Positions 36,354 through 49,900 of a DNA stretch of 64,000 bases are shown here, one piece after another. Both the position numbers and the translations under genes were made by a program. The stretch is from Candidatus Obscuribacter phosphatis (GTDB lineage Bacteria; Cyanobacteriota; Vampirovibrionia; Obscuribacterales; Obscuribacteraceae), in the NCBI GenBank assembly GCA_001899315.1, contig MOYA01000001.1, forward strand, positions 559,105 through 623,104, in the 5' to 3' direction. Numbering within the stretch: position 1 is the first letter of the stretch; each line of letters begins with the position of its first letter. Under the pieces are notes generated by a model. That model did no database searches. It was not told the DNA's origin and worked only from the letters and a program-made list of their open reading frames with translations.

Positions 36354-36755
36354 TTAGAGGCCGTTACTGCCTTCAAGCGGTTCGAGATTGACGCCCAAAT
36401 AGTCTTGACCGTTGAATTCGAGCACCCTAGAAAGGGTCTTGAAGCCCGGCTTTCGTACTTCCAGATTGTGTGAACCGTTCTTTAGGTGGCAGGAAAAGGT
36501 GCCGCCTGAAAGTCCTGAATTGTTCGCTATATTGATTCTGCCGATATGGGTGCCATTGAGAAAAATCTCGGCGCCGACCGAATCGGAATCGCCATTTACA
36601 AAGAAGTTGGTATTGCGCCTTCCTGTACCCCTAGTTTCTACGAAGAGAATCATAAGGACCGTGAGTACGATGCTGAACCAAATGGCTGGGGCATTGTTTT
36701 TCTTTGGTTGGAGCATCTTTACCTGGCTGGAGTGTGCGGACTGGCTTGATTGCAT
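36354..36755 (-). CDS. Membrane-anchored PEGA-like domain protein
   Basis: A 133-residue protein: short polar start, one membrane helix (IWFSIVLTVLMILFVE, about residues 25-40), then a PEGA-type beta domain (AEIFLNGTHIGRIN, then HNLEVRKPGFKTLSRVLEFN). PEGA domains are extracytoplasmic and usually bind surface components. The first 13 residues (MQSSQSAHSSQVK) lie in a 50-bp tandem repeat shared with the end of the neighbouring gene. An alternative ATG at 36716 (MLQPKKNN) has AGGT five or six bases upstream, inside the repeat, and may be the ancestral start. It lies downstream of the penicillin-binding protein gene, same strand. Confidence 0.82.
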   Translation of the reverse strand: MQSSQSAHSSQVKMLQPKKNNAPAIWFSIVLTVLMILFVETRGTGRRNTNFFVNGDSDSVGAEIFLNGTHIGRINIANNSGLSGGTFSCHLKNGSHNLEVRKPGFKTLSRVLEFNGQDYLGVNLEPLEGSNGL

Positions 36756-36869
36756 GGTTACAATCTCATTACCTGGCTGGAGTGTTCGGACTGGCTTGAT
36801 TGTATGGATACAATCTCATTACCTGGCTGGAGTGTACGGACTGGCTTGATTGTATGGATACAATCTCAT
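36720..36869. repeat. 50-bp tandem triplication across a gene boundary
   Basis: Three 50-bp units (36720-36769, 36770-36819, 36820-36869) differ at only a few bases. On the minus strand the first unit met encodes the C-terminal MRLYPYNQASPYTPAR of the penicillin-binding protein and its stop; the middle unit is spacer; the last holds the ATG of the PEGA gene, translated in another frame as MQSSQSAHSSQ. Confidence 0.95.
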
Positions 36870-39224
36870 CACTGTGTCCGGGTTGTGGGTCTGAGGACCT
36901 TTGCCTTCATTAGGGGAAGGTGCTGGCTTGGGTTCGCTTTCTTGTGGTGCTGCCGGCGGTGCTAGCGGCGGCATATTTGTTTGGCTGCCCGCACCACCAG
37001 AAGCACTAGAACCATTTGAATTAGACGATCCTGCCGAGCCGGATGCACTGGAAGAACTAGAGCTGCCGCCGGAGCTGTTGCCAATGCCAGAACCGCCGCC
37101 GTTGCTGCCTGGCAGTGGTGCCTTGCCGCTGTCGCCTTCTGTGCCCGCGCCCGAAGCTTCACCGGGCTTGCTTCCCGGCAAGCTCAGTGCTGAAGCGCTA
37201 TCTCCATTGCTCTTGTCCGATTCGCCATTAGCGGAATTGCCGCCTTCGCCGTTTTGAGCAGTGTTATCGCCTTCGGCTCCTTGCTCACCCTTAGCCACTT
37301 GTTCGCCTGCAGGCTTGTTCTCGTCAGGGCTGATGGGCGACGGCACCATAAAATTGCCCGGAGGAGTCGGTCTGGCTTTGTAGTAAGCTTCGTTATAGTC
37401 GTGCCATATCTTGGCCATGATGACGCCGCCTGTAACGTTTTTGCCTTCAATCGGCTTGTTTTCGTCGTTGCCGCCCCAGACTGCCGTGACCATGTCGGGG
37501 GTGAAGCCGATAAACCAGATGTCTCTGCCTTCATCGGCGGTGCCGGTTTTACCGGCAACCGGTCGGTCGGCAAGTTTTGCTTGGGTGCCGGTGCCCCATT
37601 TCACTACGTCCTGCATGCAGTCGACTAGTCTGGCTATGGGCTCTACTTGGAAGGCGCGGTCCACTTTGGGGTCAAAGACTTCTATCACCCGACCGCGGTT
37701 ATCTTCTATTTTTCGAATTACTTGCGGCTTGATCGTCACCCCAAAACGGGCAAAAGTTGAGTAGGCGCCGGCCATTTCTAGGGGAGACGCCGCCGAGCTG
37801 CCTAGAGCAAGCGAAAGGTTGGGATCGAGTTTGGCGGTCAGACCAGCCAGTCTGGCGGTCTCAATCACGCTGTCCATACCCACTTGCTGCCCGACTTTCA
37901 CCGCCGGTACGTTTCGGGAAAGGGCGAGCGCCCTTCTTATGGTGATGCGTCCATAAAACTTGCGATCGAAGTTCTTCGGGGCATAATCGGGCAAACCCCA
38001 GGGTTGATGTATGACTAGGGGCGAGTCGTCGATCATACTGTCGGGGCTGAAGGCGTTCTTGTTGAAGGCGGTCAGATAGACAAAAGGTTTGAAAGATGAG
38101 CCGACCGTATGTGGGTTTGTCGCCCGGTTAAACTGGTTTTTCCAGAAGTCACCGACTCCGCCCACCATTGCCACCACGGCTCCGTCGCTCACCCGCACCG
38201 AAACCAGGGCTCCTTGCGAAACTCCTTTGGGTGCTTTCTTGATGCCGGCGTTGAGAGCGTTCTCGGCAAGTTCTTGGGCTGTGGTATCGAGATTGGTGTA
38301 GACCCGCAAGCCCTGACGGCGCATTTCGGCTTGCGAAAAGCGCTCCCGCAGGCATTCGAGCACATAGCTTATGTAATAGGGGTACTTTTGTAATGGGTTG
38401 ACACCCTTTTTAAAGGAGAGCTTTTGATTTTTGGCTTCTTCGGCTTGCTTTTGGGTGATATAGCCGTATTCGACCATCTTGTCGATGATGTCGCGTTGTC
38501 TAGAGGTAGCTTGACTGCGTCCTTTTACCGTTCCTAGTTCGGAGGGCGCCTTGACCAAGCCAGCCAAGAAGGCTGATTCGGCGATGCTCAGTCGCGTAGC
38601 CGGCTTGTCGAAATAGCGCGAGGCGGCGCGCTCGATGCCATAAGCATTGTTGCCGAAATAGACCTGGTTGAGATACATATTCAAGATGCGCTCTTTCGAA
38701 TAGCGTCTCTCTAATTCCCAGGCCACATAGGCTTCTTTCACCTTGCGGTCGACTGTGCGTCCCGAGTCTGAAAAGAAAAGATTTTTGGCGAGCTGCTGGG
38801 TAATGGTCGAGCCGCCTTCGACAACGTGTCCAGCTTGCATGTTGGCTAAGAAGGCGCGAATAATCGAAAAGAAGTTGATGCCGTTATGCTCGAAGAAATG
38901 GTGGTCTTCCGCCGCCAAAATCGCCTGTTGCATATGGTTTGAAATTTGGTTGAGCGGCACGACGCGCCTGTCTTCGTCGCCTTCTACAGTACAAATGAGG
39001 CGGTCCTGACCGTCGTACAACTGAATTGCTTCGATTGGTTCGAAGCGTTCAACCATTGTCACATCGGGAAAGTCTTGCAGCTGTTTCCAAACTTTAGCGC
39101 CGATATAGCCCAAACCAAGACAACCAATCACCAGGCCAAGAAAGAAAATCTTCTTTGCCGGTCCTGCCAGGTTGCCGAAGAAACCTTTGTTCTTTTTTCT
39201 TGCTTGAGAGCGTCTTCTAGCCAT
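36819..39224 (-). CDS. Class A penicillin-binding protein (PBP1A-type)
   Basis: An 801-residue bifunctional cell-wall enzyme. Membrane anchor about 28-48 (IFFLGLVIGCLGLGYIGAKV). The glycosyltransferase domain has AILAAEDHHFFEHNGINF and GGSTITQQLAKNLFF, with RKVKEAYVAWELERRYSKE. The transpeptidase has SSFKPF (Ser near 377), SRN and the KTGTADEG motif (near 558). All catalytic residues are present, so it should polymerise and crosslink peptidoglycan. From about 628 the tail is low-complexity Gly/Ser/Glu/Pro, ending in residues derived from a 50-bp tandem repeat. It lies downstream of the Xer gene, beyond a terminator. Confidence 0.97.
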   Translation of the reverse strand: MARRRSQARKKNKGFFGNLAGPAKKIFFLGLVIGCLGLGYIGAKVWKQLQDFPDVTMVERFEPIEAIQLYDGQDRLICTVEGDEDRRVVPLNQISNHMQQAILAAEDHHFFEHNGINFFSIIRAFLANMQAGHVVEGGSTITQQLAKNLFFSDSGRTVDRKVKEAYVAWELERRYSKERILNMYLNQVYFGNNAYGIERAASRYFDKPATRLSIAESAFLAGLVKAPSELGTVKGRSQATSRQRDIIDKMVEYGYITQKQAEEAKNQKLSFKKGVNPLQKYPYYISYVLECLRERFSQAEMRRQGLRVYTNLDTTAQELAENALNAGIKKAPKGVSQGALVSVRVSDGAVVAMVGGVGDFWKNQFNRATNPHTVGSSFKPFVYLTAFNKNAFSPDSMIDDSPLVIHQPWGLPDYAPKNFDRKFYGRITIRRALALSRNVPAVKVGQQVGMDSVIETARLAGLTAKLDPNLSLALGSSAASPLEMAGAYSTFARFGVTIKPQVIRKIEDNRGRVIEVFDPKVDRAFQVEPIARLVDCMQDVVKWGTGTQAKLADRPVAGKTGTADEGRDIWFIGFTPDMVTAVWGGNDENKPIEGKNVTGGVIMAKIWHDYNEAYYKARPTPPGNFMVPSPISPDENKPAGEQVAKGEQGAEGDNTAQNGEGGNSANGESDKSNGDSASALSLPGSKPGEASGAGTEGDSGKAPLPGSNGGGSGIGNSSGGSSSSSSASGSAGSSNSNGSSASGGAGSQTNMPPLAPPAAPQESEPKPAPSPNEGKGPQTHNPDTVMRLYPYNQASPYTPAR

Positions 39225-39400
39225 AAGTTCGATTATATCGGGCCTTTGAGCTTGCTCTGTTAGCGCTGCCTCATAGAATTGCCAGGTCTAAGTAAAAATC
39301 AGGCTAAGATTCGGGACAAAATTAGAAATGAGTACAAAACCGGTCCAGCACATGAGTATAGATTTCAGTCCAATTTCAGTCCAAATTTTGCCCTGTTTTG

Positions 39401-39480
39401 CCCATAGCTGCCCAATTTTGCCCATAGCTGCCCAATTTTGCTCATAGCTGCCCAATTTCGCTCATAGCTGCCCATAACCG
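39401..39480. repeat. 20-bp tandem repeat, four copies
   Basis: Four 20-bp units of the form CCCATAGCTGCCCAATTTTG (39401-39420, 39421-39440, 39441-39460, 39461-39480; the last ends differently). They lie in the 333-base spacer upstream of the penicillin-binding protein gene, so they may affect its promoter or leader. The rest of that spacer holds one terminator and no gene that I can support. Confidence 0.95.
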
Positions 39481-39502
39481 ACCGTTAATACCCATAACAA
39501 AG

Positions 39503-39531
39503 AAAGAGGCAGCTCGGGGAGCCACCTCTTT
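39503..39531 (-). terminator. Hairpin terminator of the Xer gene
   Basis: AAAGAGG pairs with CCTCTTT and an inner GCTC with GAGC, with a short loop between. It lies 27 bases past the stop of the recombinase gene on the minus strand, followed by a T-rich tail (TTTCTTTGTTA on that strand). Confidence 0.8.
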
Positions 39532-39557
39532 TCTCTATCTATTTTATTAGCGTTATC

Positions 39558-40637
39558 TCAGGCTCTGGGGTGAGTGTTCATATAAACACGCCGCAATCTT
39601 TCCAGGCTTACATGGGTGTAAATCTGGGTGGTATTGATGGTTGTGTGTCCCAGCAAATCTTGCACCACTCTCAGGTCGGCGCCGCCTTCCAAAAGGTGGG
39701 TGGCAAAGGTGTGCCTGAGTGTATGGGGCGTGATTGTTTTGTTGATGCCGGCTTTCAGGGCGTGCTTCATAACAATTCTGTGCACCGAGCGGGACGACAA
39801 TCTGGTCGCTTGCCTGCTCACAAAGAGGGGCAGTTCGGCTTGGGGCAGTCTGCCTTCGGCAAGTTTGGACCAATATTCGTTGAGATATTTTTTCAGCCAG
39901 CCTTGGGCGCTCTGGTTGAGCAGTACAACTCTTTCCTTACCGCCTTTGCCCAGCACACGCATTTCCATGGCTTCTTGATTGTAATCTTGCACTCTCAGTC
40001 CGCAAAGTTCACTGACCCGCATACCGGTTGCATAGAGAACTTCCATCAAGGCCCGGTCTCTGACACCAAGTATGGTGTTGGTATCGGGGGTCATAAGCAG
40101 TCTCACTACTTCTTCTTTATCGAGGCAAGCAGGCAGTCTTCTCGTTAGCTTAGGACCACGCACCTGTTTAGAAGGGTCTTCTTCAATCAATTGTTCTCTG
40201 CGCAAGTAGCGATAGAAACTTCTGATCGCCGAAATTTTTCTTGCCACAGTCGGTCTTGAATACTGCTCTTGAATTTGTCTGATGTAGGCTCTCAGTCCCT
40301 CGGCTTCCAGCCAGCCACTACCTGGGGTCATAGTGGTACCGCTTACCGACTGCTCTGTGGTCGGCATATTCTGAGGCGGAACACCTTCTATAGTGGCGCT
40401 TTGATTTTCGTTGGGCAGATCGCAACCGATCAGCTGTCGCAGATCATTCATATAAGCCCGAATTGTGTGTGATGAATAGTTTCGCTCTACCTCAAGGTAG
40501 CCTGCGAACTGGTCCAGCCAGATCTGATGACTGTTTGATGCGCCACTATTGATGGCGCCACTCATAGAACCACTTATAGTTCCGTGGGTGGTTTCATTCA
40601 TAGTTCCATCGATTGCGTTGTGCGATTGCGAATTCAC
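39558..40637 (-). CDS. Xer-type tyrosine recombinase
   Basis: A 359-residue tyrosine recombinase. The SAM-like core-binding domain (QFAGYLEVERNYSSHTIRAY) is followed by a catalytic domain with Arg in YATGMRVSELCGL, Lys in LGKGGKERVV, HTLRHTFATHLLEGG, and His/Tyr in LLGHTTINTTQIYTHV. The set RKHRHY is intact. It resembles chromosomal XerC/XerD and probably resolves chromosome dimers. It is longer than the usual 300 residues because of a polar N-terminus (about 33 residues) and a polar insertion of about 35 residues inside the core-binding domain (ENQSATIEGVPPQNMPTTEQ). No phage or integron context surrounds it, so a housekeeping role is most likely. Confidence 0.93.
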   Translation of the reverse strand: MNSQSHNAIDGTMNETTHGTISGSMSGAINSGASNSHQIWLDQFAGYLEVERNYSSHTIRAYMNDLRQLIGCDLPNENQSATIEGVPPQNMPTTEQSVSGTTMTPGSGWLEAEGLRAYIRQIQEQYSRPTVARKISAIRSFYRYLRREQLIEEDPSKQVRGPKLTRRLPACLDKEEVVRLLMTPDTNTILGVRDRALMEVLYATGMRVSELCGLRVQDYNQEAMEMRVLGKGGKERVVLLNQSAQGWLKKYLNEYWSKLAEGRLPQAELPLFVSRQATRLSSRSVHRIVMKHALKAGINKTITPHTLRHTFATHLLEGGADLRVVQDLLGHTTINTTQIYTHVSLERLRRVYMNTHPRA

Positions 40638-40908
40638 TTTTTACCGACCTTTTAGTAATGGGGAAGTGCGCGCCGATAACTCTTAATTATGAGAAGTTTG
40701 CAAGCTTTGTAAAGCCCCCTCCCCGCCTAAAAAAGGAAGTCAGTAGGGTGATAAAGGAATATTATCGGCCGCTCGGGTCTGCCATCTCGGGTGGTGTCAG
40801 ATCGTGGTAACACCGGTGGTGGCACGATCTTGATCGATTCGCAGACGCGATTTTTGGCCGACCCGGTTTATGCGCCGTCCAGATAAAAAGGTCAAATAAT
40901 TAATGAGT

Positions 40909-41004
40909 CGGGGATGCGTGGGAATCGAACCCACCCGGGACTGGATCAGCCAGCCCCACAACGGTTTTGAAGACCGTGCACCACACCAGCAGTGCTCCAT
41001 CCCC
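40909..41004 (-). tRNA. selC: tRNA-Sec(UCA), selenocysteine tRNA
   Basis: Read on the minus strand, this 96-base gene has the features of bacterial tRNA-Sec. The anticodon arm ACGGT-CTTCAAA-ACCGT gives anticodon TCA, reading UGA. The acceptor GGGGATG/CATCCCC has seven clear pairs; the eighth position, usually paired in tRNA-Sec, is a G-G mismatch. The T arm is GTGGG-TTCGATT-CCCAC. The long variable arm (GTGGGGCTGG to CCAGTCCCGG region) and extended D arm fit the class, and the discriminator is G. No CCA is encoded. It implies that SelA, SelB and SelD exist elsewhere in the genome; none is in this window. It lies upstream of rpoB on the opposite strand. Confidence 0.95.
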
Positions 41005-41440
41005 ATCAGTGGCGGTATCAGCAGTGGTGTCGCATCAAGACAAGATTGAATTATCGACTTGCAGGCGAGTCACCACCGGCGATGTCATCCCCGATCCTGC
41101 GGACTTTTTCGAGTTTTGCGCCAGCTTCTCGGGCGCTTCACTCAAGCTCGTTTTGGACGGGGAGACAACGACAAATCTAAGTGTAGTCTCTCTTTGGGCT
41201 GTATATCCGAGAGGTATGCAAAACCTATGTAAAAGATTTGGATGCTTTGCTCTCGGGCGCGGGTTCCATTAAATTTTTCACCTTAGCCAGGTCTAAGAAT
41301 GTTGCGCCAAAATTAGCAGAGTTTTATCGAGTTGTGCAAAAAGCTTGAAACGATACGCTAGTAAAAGAGTTCGGGTCTTTGAGAAAAGTTTAAGAAAAAT
41401 TTGGGGGCTTGACGGCGCGTCATGATTCCCAACATTTTCG
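41005..41440. other. Non-coding region between tRNA-Sec and the rpoB promoter
   Basis: This stretch of about 436 bases has short open frames in both directions but none with a recognisable product or ribosome site. It would contain the tRNA-Sec promoter on the minus strand, which I could not identify. Nothing else was seen. Confidence 0.5.
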
Positions 41441-41470
41441 TTGACAATACTTTAGATATCTACGTATATT
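41441..41470 (+). promoter_or_regulatory. Sigma-70-type promoter of the rpoBC operon
   Basis: A perfect -35 TTGACA (41441-41446) and a -10 TATATT (41465-41470, five of six) are separated by 18 bases. Transcription would start near 41477, giving a leader of about 70 bases before rpoB (ATG 41547). No ribosomal protein genes lie upstream. Confidence 0.65.
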
Positions 41471-41546
41471 TGACCCCCTGTGTCTGCGGTTGCCTGGGCA
41501 ACTGCGTCACTTTTTGCATCCACAGCCATAAATTTCGAGGTAACCG

Positions 41547-45041
<3,495 letters not shown>

Positions 45042-45118
45042 GAAGTCAAAAGTATCGTGGCTCAGGCCACATCCCACTAGGTTAGCCGCATAGCGGCAAT
45101 GGAGGACTGTCAGGTACC

Positions 45119-46918
45119 ATGCCTACAAGTATTGACCGATTTGACTACATCAAAATTGGAATCGCGTCACCGGAGCGTATTCTCAGTTGGTCTCACGGCG
45201 AAGTAACCAAGCCCGAGACAATCAACTATAGAACGCTCAAACCGGAGAAAGACGGACTTTTCTGCGAGCGCATCTTTGGACCTTCTAAGGACTGGGAATG
45301 CTATTGCGGTAAGTACAAGCGCGTTCGTCACCGCGGTATCACTTGCGAACGCTGCGGCGTCGAAGTGACCGATTCAAAAGTACGCCGTCACAGAATGGGT
45401 CATATCAAACTGGCTTCGCCGGTAACCCATATCTGGTTCCTCAAGGGCATCCCGAGCTATATTGGTCTTTTGCTCGACCTGCCCTTGCGTGATTTGGAAC
45501 AGGTTGTCTATTTCAACGCTTATGTCGTAACCAACGCCGGTAACGCGCCTGATTTGCATAAAAATCAGTTGCTCGCCGAAGACGAGTACGAAAAGCTTCT
45601 CGAAGATCCCAACCTGCAGTTCGACGTCGGTATCGGTGCCGAAGCCATCAAGCAACTCTTGCACGATTTGGCCAAGCCCGTCTACGAGCGTCCGGACAAC
45701 AAAGACGACCGTGGTCGCCTCATTGAACTGCCCGGTTTGAGAGAAATCTCGGTTGCTCTCCGTGAAGAACTCGCCGGCTCCGGTGGTTCACAGCAGAAGC
45801 GGGCCAAGATCATCAAGAGACTGAGACTGGTGGAAGCTCTGCTTTCATCACATACCGACCCCACCTGGGTCATTCTCGATAATCTCCCGGTCACCCCGCC
45901 CGACCTGCGCCCCATGGTGCAGCTCGATGGTGGACGCTTCGCCACTTCCGACTTGAACGATCTCTATCGTCGCGTGATCAACAGAAACAATCGTCTGGCC
46001 AGGTTGCTCGAAATGGGCGCTCCTGAAATCATCGTCAGAAACGAAAAGCGTATGTTGCAAGAAGCTGTCGATGCTCTCATCGACAACGGCAGAAGAGGTC
46101 GTGTGGTGGTCGGTCCCAACAACCGTCCGCTCAAATCGCTCTCCAACATCATCGAAGGTAAGCAAGGTCGTTTCCGTCAGAACCTGCTCGGTAAGCGCGT
46201 CGACTACTCAGGTCGTTCGGTTATCGTGGTTGGTCCGACACTCAAACTGCACCAGTGCGGTTTGCCCAGAGAAATGGCTCTTGAACTCTTCAAGCCCTTC
46301 GTGATCAATAAGCTCATCGAGCGCCAGATTGTTCAGAACATCAAATCAGCCAAGAAACAAATCGAGAAAGGCTCAGCCATCGTCTGGGAAATTCTGGAAG
46401 AAGTCATTCAAGGCCACCCGGTACTCCTGAACCGCGCCCCTACGCTCCACCGACTCGGTATTCAGGCTTTCGAGCCGGTACTGGTGGAAGGTCGCGCTAT
46501 CCAACTGCACCCACTTGTTTGCTCAGCCTTCAACGCTGACTTCGACGGTGACCAGATGGCCGTTCACGTACCTCTATCGGTAGAAGCTCAGGCTGAAGCC
46601 CACATGCTCATGTTGGCTTCCAACAACACCCTGCTTCCCGCCACTGGACGCCCCACCATCACTCCTACCCAGGACATGGTGCTCGGCATCTATTACTTGA
46701 CCATCGAAAAACCGGGCAACGACGATCCTTCCATCTGTCGCGGTGCCGGTATGCGTTTCGTTAGCCTCGCCGATGCTCGCTCAGCTTTTGAAGCCGGCAT
46801 TCTCGATCTGCACGCCAAAATCAAAGTTCGTGACTTTGACGGTCAGATGATTGAGACCACTCCTGGTCGCATCATCTTCAACCAGGTCGTGCGCGAAGCG
46901 ATCGCTACGGTCAACTAA
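45119..46918 (+). CDS. rpoC1: RNA polymerase gamma subunit (N-terminal half of beta')
   Basis: A 599-residue protein equal to the N-terminal half of bacterial beta', as in Cyanobacteria where it is called gamma. The zinc site is [20 protein letters not shown]. The catalytic magnesium motif [12 protein letters not shown] is intact, so this subunit holds the active-site aspartates. [18 protein letters not shown] and [16 protein letters not shown] are present. It ends with a true stop and is followed after 53 bases by rpoC2, which continues the beta' sequence; rpoC is thus split rather than frameshifted. The ATG is preceded by GGAGG at about 12 bases and AGG at five. Confidence 0.98.
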   Translation: MPTSIDRFDYIKIGIASPERILSWSHGEVTKPETINYRTLKPEKDGLFCERIFGPSKDWECYCGKYKRVRHRGITCERCGVEVTDSKVRRHRMGHIKLASPVTHIWFLKGIPSYIGLLLDLPLRDLEQVVYFNAYVVTNAGNAPDLHKNQLLAEDEYEKLLEDPNLQFDVGIGAEAIKQLLHDLAKPVYERPDNKDDRGRLIELPGLREISVALREELAGSGGSQQKRAKIIKRLRLVEALLSSHTDPTWVILDNLPVTPPDLRPMVQLDGGRFATSDLNDLYRRVINRNNRLARLLEMGAPEIIVRNEKRMLQEAVDALIDNGRRGRVVVGPNNRPLKSLSNIIEGKQGRFRQNLLGKRVDYSGRSVIVVGPTLKLHQCGLPREMALELFKPFVINKLIERQIVQNIKSAKKQIEKGSAIVWEILEEVIQGHPVLLNRAPTLHRLGIQAFEPVLVEGRAIQLHPLVCSAFNADFDGDQMAVHVPLSVEAQAEAHMLMLASNNTLLPATGRPTITPTQDMVLGIYYLTIEKPGNDDPSICRGAGMRFVSLADARSAFEAGILDLHAKIKVRDFDGQMIETTPGRIIFNQVVREAIATVN

Positions 46919-46971
46919 GCAGTGGATCGAAATTAGCTTTTACTGTCGATGCCATAAAAGACGAGGGACAA

Positions 46972-49900
46972 ATGGTCACAGGCGATAAGAAAGAAACAAT
47001 TGAATTCATCAACACCACAGTTGATAAAAAGAAGCTAGGTGCGCTTCTTTCCGATGTATACGAGCGCTTTGGTACAGCCCGCACAGCTGAGCTGGCCAAC
47101 GCTCTTAAAAACCTCGGTTTTAAATATGCCACCAAGGCCGGCGTCACAATCTCTATTGACGACTTAGATGTACCCGAAGCCAAAAAGGGTCTCATCTCAG
47201 CCGCCGAGAAAGAAATCGAAGCCGCTCAGAAGCGTTATGAACGCGGTGATATCACCGAAGTTGAACGCTACAACAAAGTAATCGATACCTGGTCTGCTAC
47301 AACCGACCAGCTCACAAAAGAAGTAGTCGATAACTTCGATAGACTGAACCCGGTTTACATGATGGCGTTCTCCGGCGCTAGAGGTAACATCTCTCAGGTT
47401 CGTCAGCTTGTCGGTATGAGGGGCTTGATGGCTGACTCTCAAGGTCAGATTATCGACTTGCCCATCAAAGCCAACTTCCGTGAAGGTCTGAACGTTACCG
47501 AGTACATTATCTCCAGCTACGGCGCCAGAAAAGGTCTCGTAGATACAGCGCTCAAGACAGCCGACTCTGGTTATCTGACCAGACGTCTCGTCGACGTTGC
47601 TCAGGACGTAATCGTGCGTGAGCCCGACTGCGGCACCAAGCGTGGTATTGCCATGCAGCCGATCTCGGAAGGCGACAAAGACATGGTCAAGCTTGCTGAG
47701 CGTATCTACGGTCGCACACTGGCTGAAGATGTAGTCGATCCTGAAACTGGTGAAGTAATCGCCAGACTGGGCGAACTTGTCACCCGTAAGCTCTCCACCA
47801 CTATCGACGGCGCACTCAAGAAGCCCAAGAAAGTGAAGGTAAGGTCACCGCTCACTTGCGAAAGCCAGTACGGTGTCTGCCAGAAGTGCTACGGCTGGTC
47901 TCTCACCAACAACAGATTGGTCGATCAGGGTGAAGCAATCGGTATCATCGCTGCTCAGTCAATCGGTGAACCTGGTACACAGCTGACCATGAGAACATTC
48001 CACACCGGTGGTGCGGTCTCAGGCGGCAGCAGCCGTAACCAGGTTAAATCTCCCGCTAAGGGCACAGTCTCCTTCAAGCTGCAGAGCCGTTCCATTCGTA
48101 CCGCTTATGGCGATGTTATGGAACAGACCACCAGAGATGGTGTCATGAAAGTAGTTGCCGGAGAGAAAGAACATTCGGTCAATATCCCTATTGGTTCTTT
48201 CTTGCACGTCAGCAGCGGCGCCGAAGTGACAGCCGGACAGGTGCTCTGTGAGTACGATCCGCCGGGTCAGAAAAAGAACTTGACTGAGCGCGCCACCAAA
48301 GATATCACTGCCGATATCTCCGGTCGTATCATGTTCCAAGGCTTCCAAGCCGACGAAAAACGCGACCGTCAGGGCAACATCTCTAGAACAGCCAACCGCG
48401 CCGGTATCATCTGGGTACTGGAAGGCGACGTTTACAACTTGCCTTCGGGCGCCCATGTGGTCGTCAAAGACGGTCAAGAAGTGAACGCTCTCGATGTTCT
48501 AGCCGAAATTCAAATCACTTCCGAGCATGGTGGTGAAGTGAGATTTGGTCCTGAAATCGAGACCGAAGTGGTAAAAGTTGGTCGCAGCAAAACCCAAACC
48601 AGATTGGTCAAGGGTAAAGAAATCAACGTCATCATCGCCTCGGTCGGTGCAAGCAACGCCAAGCTCGAACCCGGTCAGAAAGGTCATGTTTGGAAAGTAG
48701 CCAAACAGAAAGAATCTTTCGCCATCAAAGTGGTAAACGATGAAGTGGTCGAGAACGGCAAAATCATCGCTGAGCTTGTTGACGATGGTACAAACGTAGT
48801 CAGCTGCGGCGGCGAGATCATCTATGATGGCGTCGAAATCGACGACAGAAGAGTTGTCACCAAGGCCGGTAAAGTGCTCTTCGTTCCCGAAGAAGTACAC
48901 TTTATCTCGAAAGACAGCTCGCTCAAGATGTCTGAAACCGGCGAAACAGTAACAGCCGGTCAAGAAGTGGTCAAAGATGTATTTGCCCATATGGAAGGTG
49001 TTATCGAGATCATCGCTGATAACGACATCATCCACGAAGTAATCATCAGACCCGGCGAACTGGTGCCGATCAACGATCCTTCCGACCTGCGCGTTCCCGA
49101 AGGTCAGATTGTCGAGCCCGGTACCGAGATTATCGATGGTCTTACCTATAAAGAGCGCAAGCTGGTAAGTTTCTTCGAGAAAGAAGACGGTTCCTGCTAT
49201 GCCCTGGTTAGACCGGTGGAAGAGTATTGGATCGAGCCCAGAGAGACCAAGTTCAAGCACAGAGCAACCGACGAGAAAATCTCGCTCCGCTCCGTCACCC
49301 AGTTGCTTTTCCGCGATCGCGAAAAAGTGCGTAACCTGCAAGGCGCCCAGCTGACCAGAACCTCACTGGTTCTGCAGATGCAAGGTCACCTGCAAGGTCT
49401 CAAGGGTATTGTCGAAATGGGCGAAGAGTTGCTCATTGTCGTCCAAGAGAACATTCTCTTGCGCCGTGAGCAAGACCTCAACGTCACCCTGCTCGCCGTC
49501 GAACATGGTCAGGTAATCGAAGCGAAAGAGCCGGTAGCCACCACCCAGGTGCTCACCCGCACTTCCGCCCGCGTACAGCTGTCCAAGAACGACGAGCGCC
49601 GTATTCTTCTAATCACCGAAGAACAGCAGACACATCAGAAAATCAAAGGCACTGCCTCCGTCAAAGACGGTGATTTGATCCGTCTCGGCGATAACCTATC
49701 CAAGTCTTCCACAGCCGGAGTCTCCGGTCAGGTCGTCTCGGTGGACGGTGCCGATGTCGTGATCAGAAAAGGCAGACCTTATCTGATCTCGGTCAACACC
49801 CAATTGCAGTCTGAAGACGGCGCCCTGGTGCAAAGAGGCGACTTGCTCGCTACTCTCATCTTCGAAAGACAGAAAACCGGGGACATCGTTCAGGGTCTTC

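Noticed and set aside
39401-39480. Possible CRISPR array
   Set aside because: The 20-bp units are directly adjacent with no spacers and no cas genes are present. The other tandem arrays are rejected likewise.
39570-40148. Open frame opposite the Xer gene (192 aa)
   Set aside because: It lies wholly inside the recombinase gene on the other strand, and all recombinase catalytic motifs are intact on the minus strand.
40967-41272. Plus-strand frame across the tRNA-Sec gene
   Set aside because: It overlaps the tRNA on the opposite strand, has no ribosome site and no family resemblance.
48499-49341. Long open frame opposite rpoC2 (280 aa)
   Set aside because: It is the mirror of a conserved gene with strong codon bias, has no ribosome site and no recognisable product. 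Other antisense frames in rpoB/rpoC1/rpoC2 are rejected for the same reason.
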